Assembly: GCA_023954715.1 (NCBI GenBank) | Contig: JAGSHD010000005.1 | Coordinates: 217,598 to 281,597 of the forward strand | Length of the DNA stretch: 64,000 nt | Direction: 5' to 3' | Source: Candidatus Cloacimonadota bacterium | Lineage (GTDB): Bacteria; Muiribacteriota; UBA6191 | Shown here: positions 63,863 through 64,000 of the stretch, in pieces | How positions within the stretch are numbered: the stretch's first letter is position 1 | Layout: every line of letters starts with the position of its first letter | Translations under genes and position numbers: made by a program | Notes under the pieces: model-generated | What the model was told of the DNA's origin: nothing | Seen by the model: the letters and a program-made list of their open reading frames with translations, nothing else | Databases searched by the model: none

Positions 63863-63944
63863 GCGAAAGTGGTGGAATTGGTAGACACGCTAGATTTAGG
63901 ATCTAGTGCCTCCGGGCGTGAGAGTTCAAGTCTCTCCTTTCGTA
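63863..63944 (+). tRNA. tRNA-Leu (anticodon TAG)
   Basis: This 82-base class II tRNA has acceptor GCGAAAG/CTTTCGT, a leucine-type D-arm (GTGGAATTGGTAGACACG), the anticodon stem CTAGA/TCTAG with loop TTTAGGA (anticodon TAG), a long variable arm (TGCCTCCGGGCGT) and the T-loop TTCAAGT. CCA is not encoded. Confidence 0.95.
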
Positions 63945-64000
63945 TTATTTCTTTTTACCATCATTTAAATGTTCTCAAGGATAAGTTCATGTCAAGCGAA

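Noticed and set aside
1..64000. Prophage, insertion sequence, integron or CRISPR array
   Set aside because: No transposase, integrase, cas or phage structural gene was found, and no regularly spaced repeats.

Overview
The window is AT-rich, densely coded bacterial chromosome. It carries a flagellar L-ring/P-ring pair (flgH, flgI), an alternative complex III respiratory operon, Tat and Sec signal peptides and many TPR proteins, so the host is a motile Gram-negative bacterium with a quinone-oxidising respiratory chain. The low GC, alternative complex III, a CFI-box C-terminus on a giant surface protein, and the abundance of TPR and signalling proteins fit a Bdellovibrionota/Oligoflexia-type organism (for example the Bacteriovoracaceae). 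This is inference; no rRNA or other marker in the window proves it. I see no phage, insertion sequence, integrase or CRISPR array.

Layout. 1-8 kb: the 5' end of a secreted M4/M36-type metalloprotease, rlmH, a radical SAM protein coupled to a small membrane-anchored protein, a DUF3084 coiled-coil protein and an XPB-like helicase. 8-15.7 kb: a TPR protein, an RqcH/NFACT protein, phosphatidylserine synthase, a short ComEC and a GAF-linked class III nucleotide cyclase. 15.7-24.7 kb: a ~3,015-residue surface protein with FG-GAP-like, thrombospondin-3-like and PKD-like segments and a CFI-box C-terminus. 24.8-31.5 kb: a complete riboflavin set in the order ribD, ribE, (radical SAM, membrane protein, GNAT), ribBA, ribH.

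31.8-43.2 kb: a duplicated-domain protein of unknown function, a 701-residue TPR protein, then a minus-strand block of glutaredoxin, Mrp/ApbC ATPase, SDR, two tandem pterin synthases and YajQ. The first pterin synthase looks like an active 6-pyruvoyl-tetrahydropterin synthase; the second has lost its catalytic Asp-His. Next come an NrnA-like DHH phosphoesterase, an NtrC-like regulator without a GAFTGA loop, and dCTP deaminase. 43.5-53.1 kb: an NhaD-type Na+/H+ antiporter and the alternative complex III operon (actA, a small Tat-like ORF, actB, actC, an actD-actE fusion, actF). The operon promoter carries a palindrome over its -10 box, and a strong terminator closes the operon.

53-64 kb: small membrane and coiled-coil proteins; an unusual pair made of a free GspF-type cytoplasmic half-domain and a free OmpR-type winged helix; a TPR protein; a Nudix-fold protein with a ruined Nudix box; a SEC-C protein; a GT-C-like membrane protein directly behind flgH-flgI; tRNA-His, tRNA-Arg and tRNA-Leu; and a TPR protein with an extra C-terminal domain. 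The most unusual items are the GspF-half/winged-helix pair (preceded by a 49-bp repeat also found at 1571-1619), the tandem pterin synthases, the GAFTGA-less regulator, and the three genes embedded in the riboflavin locus.
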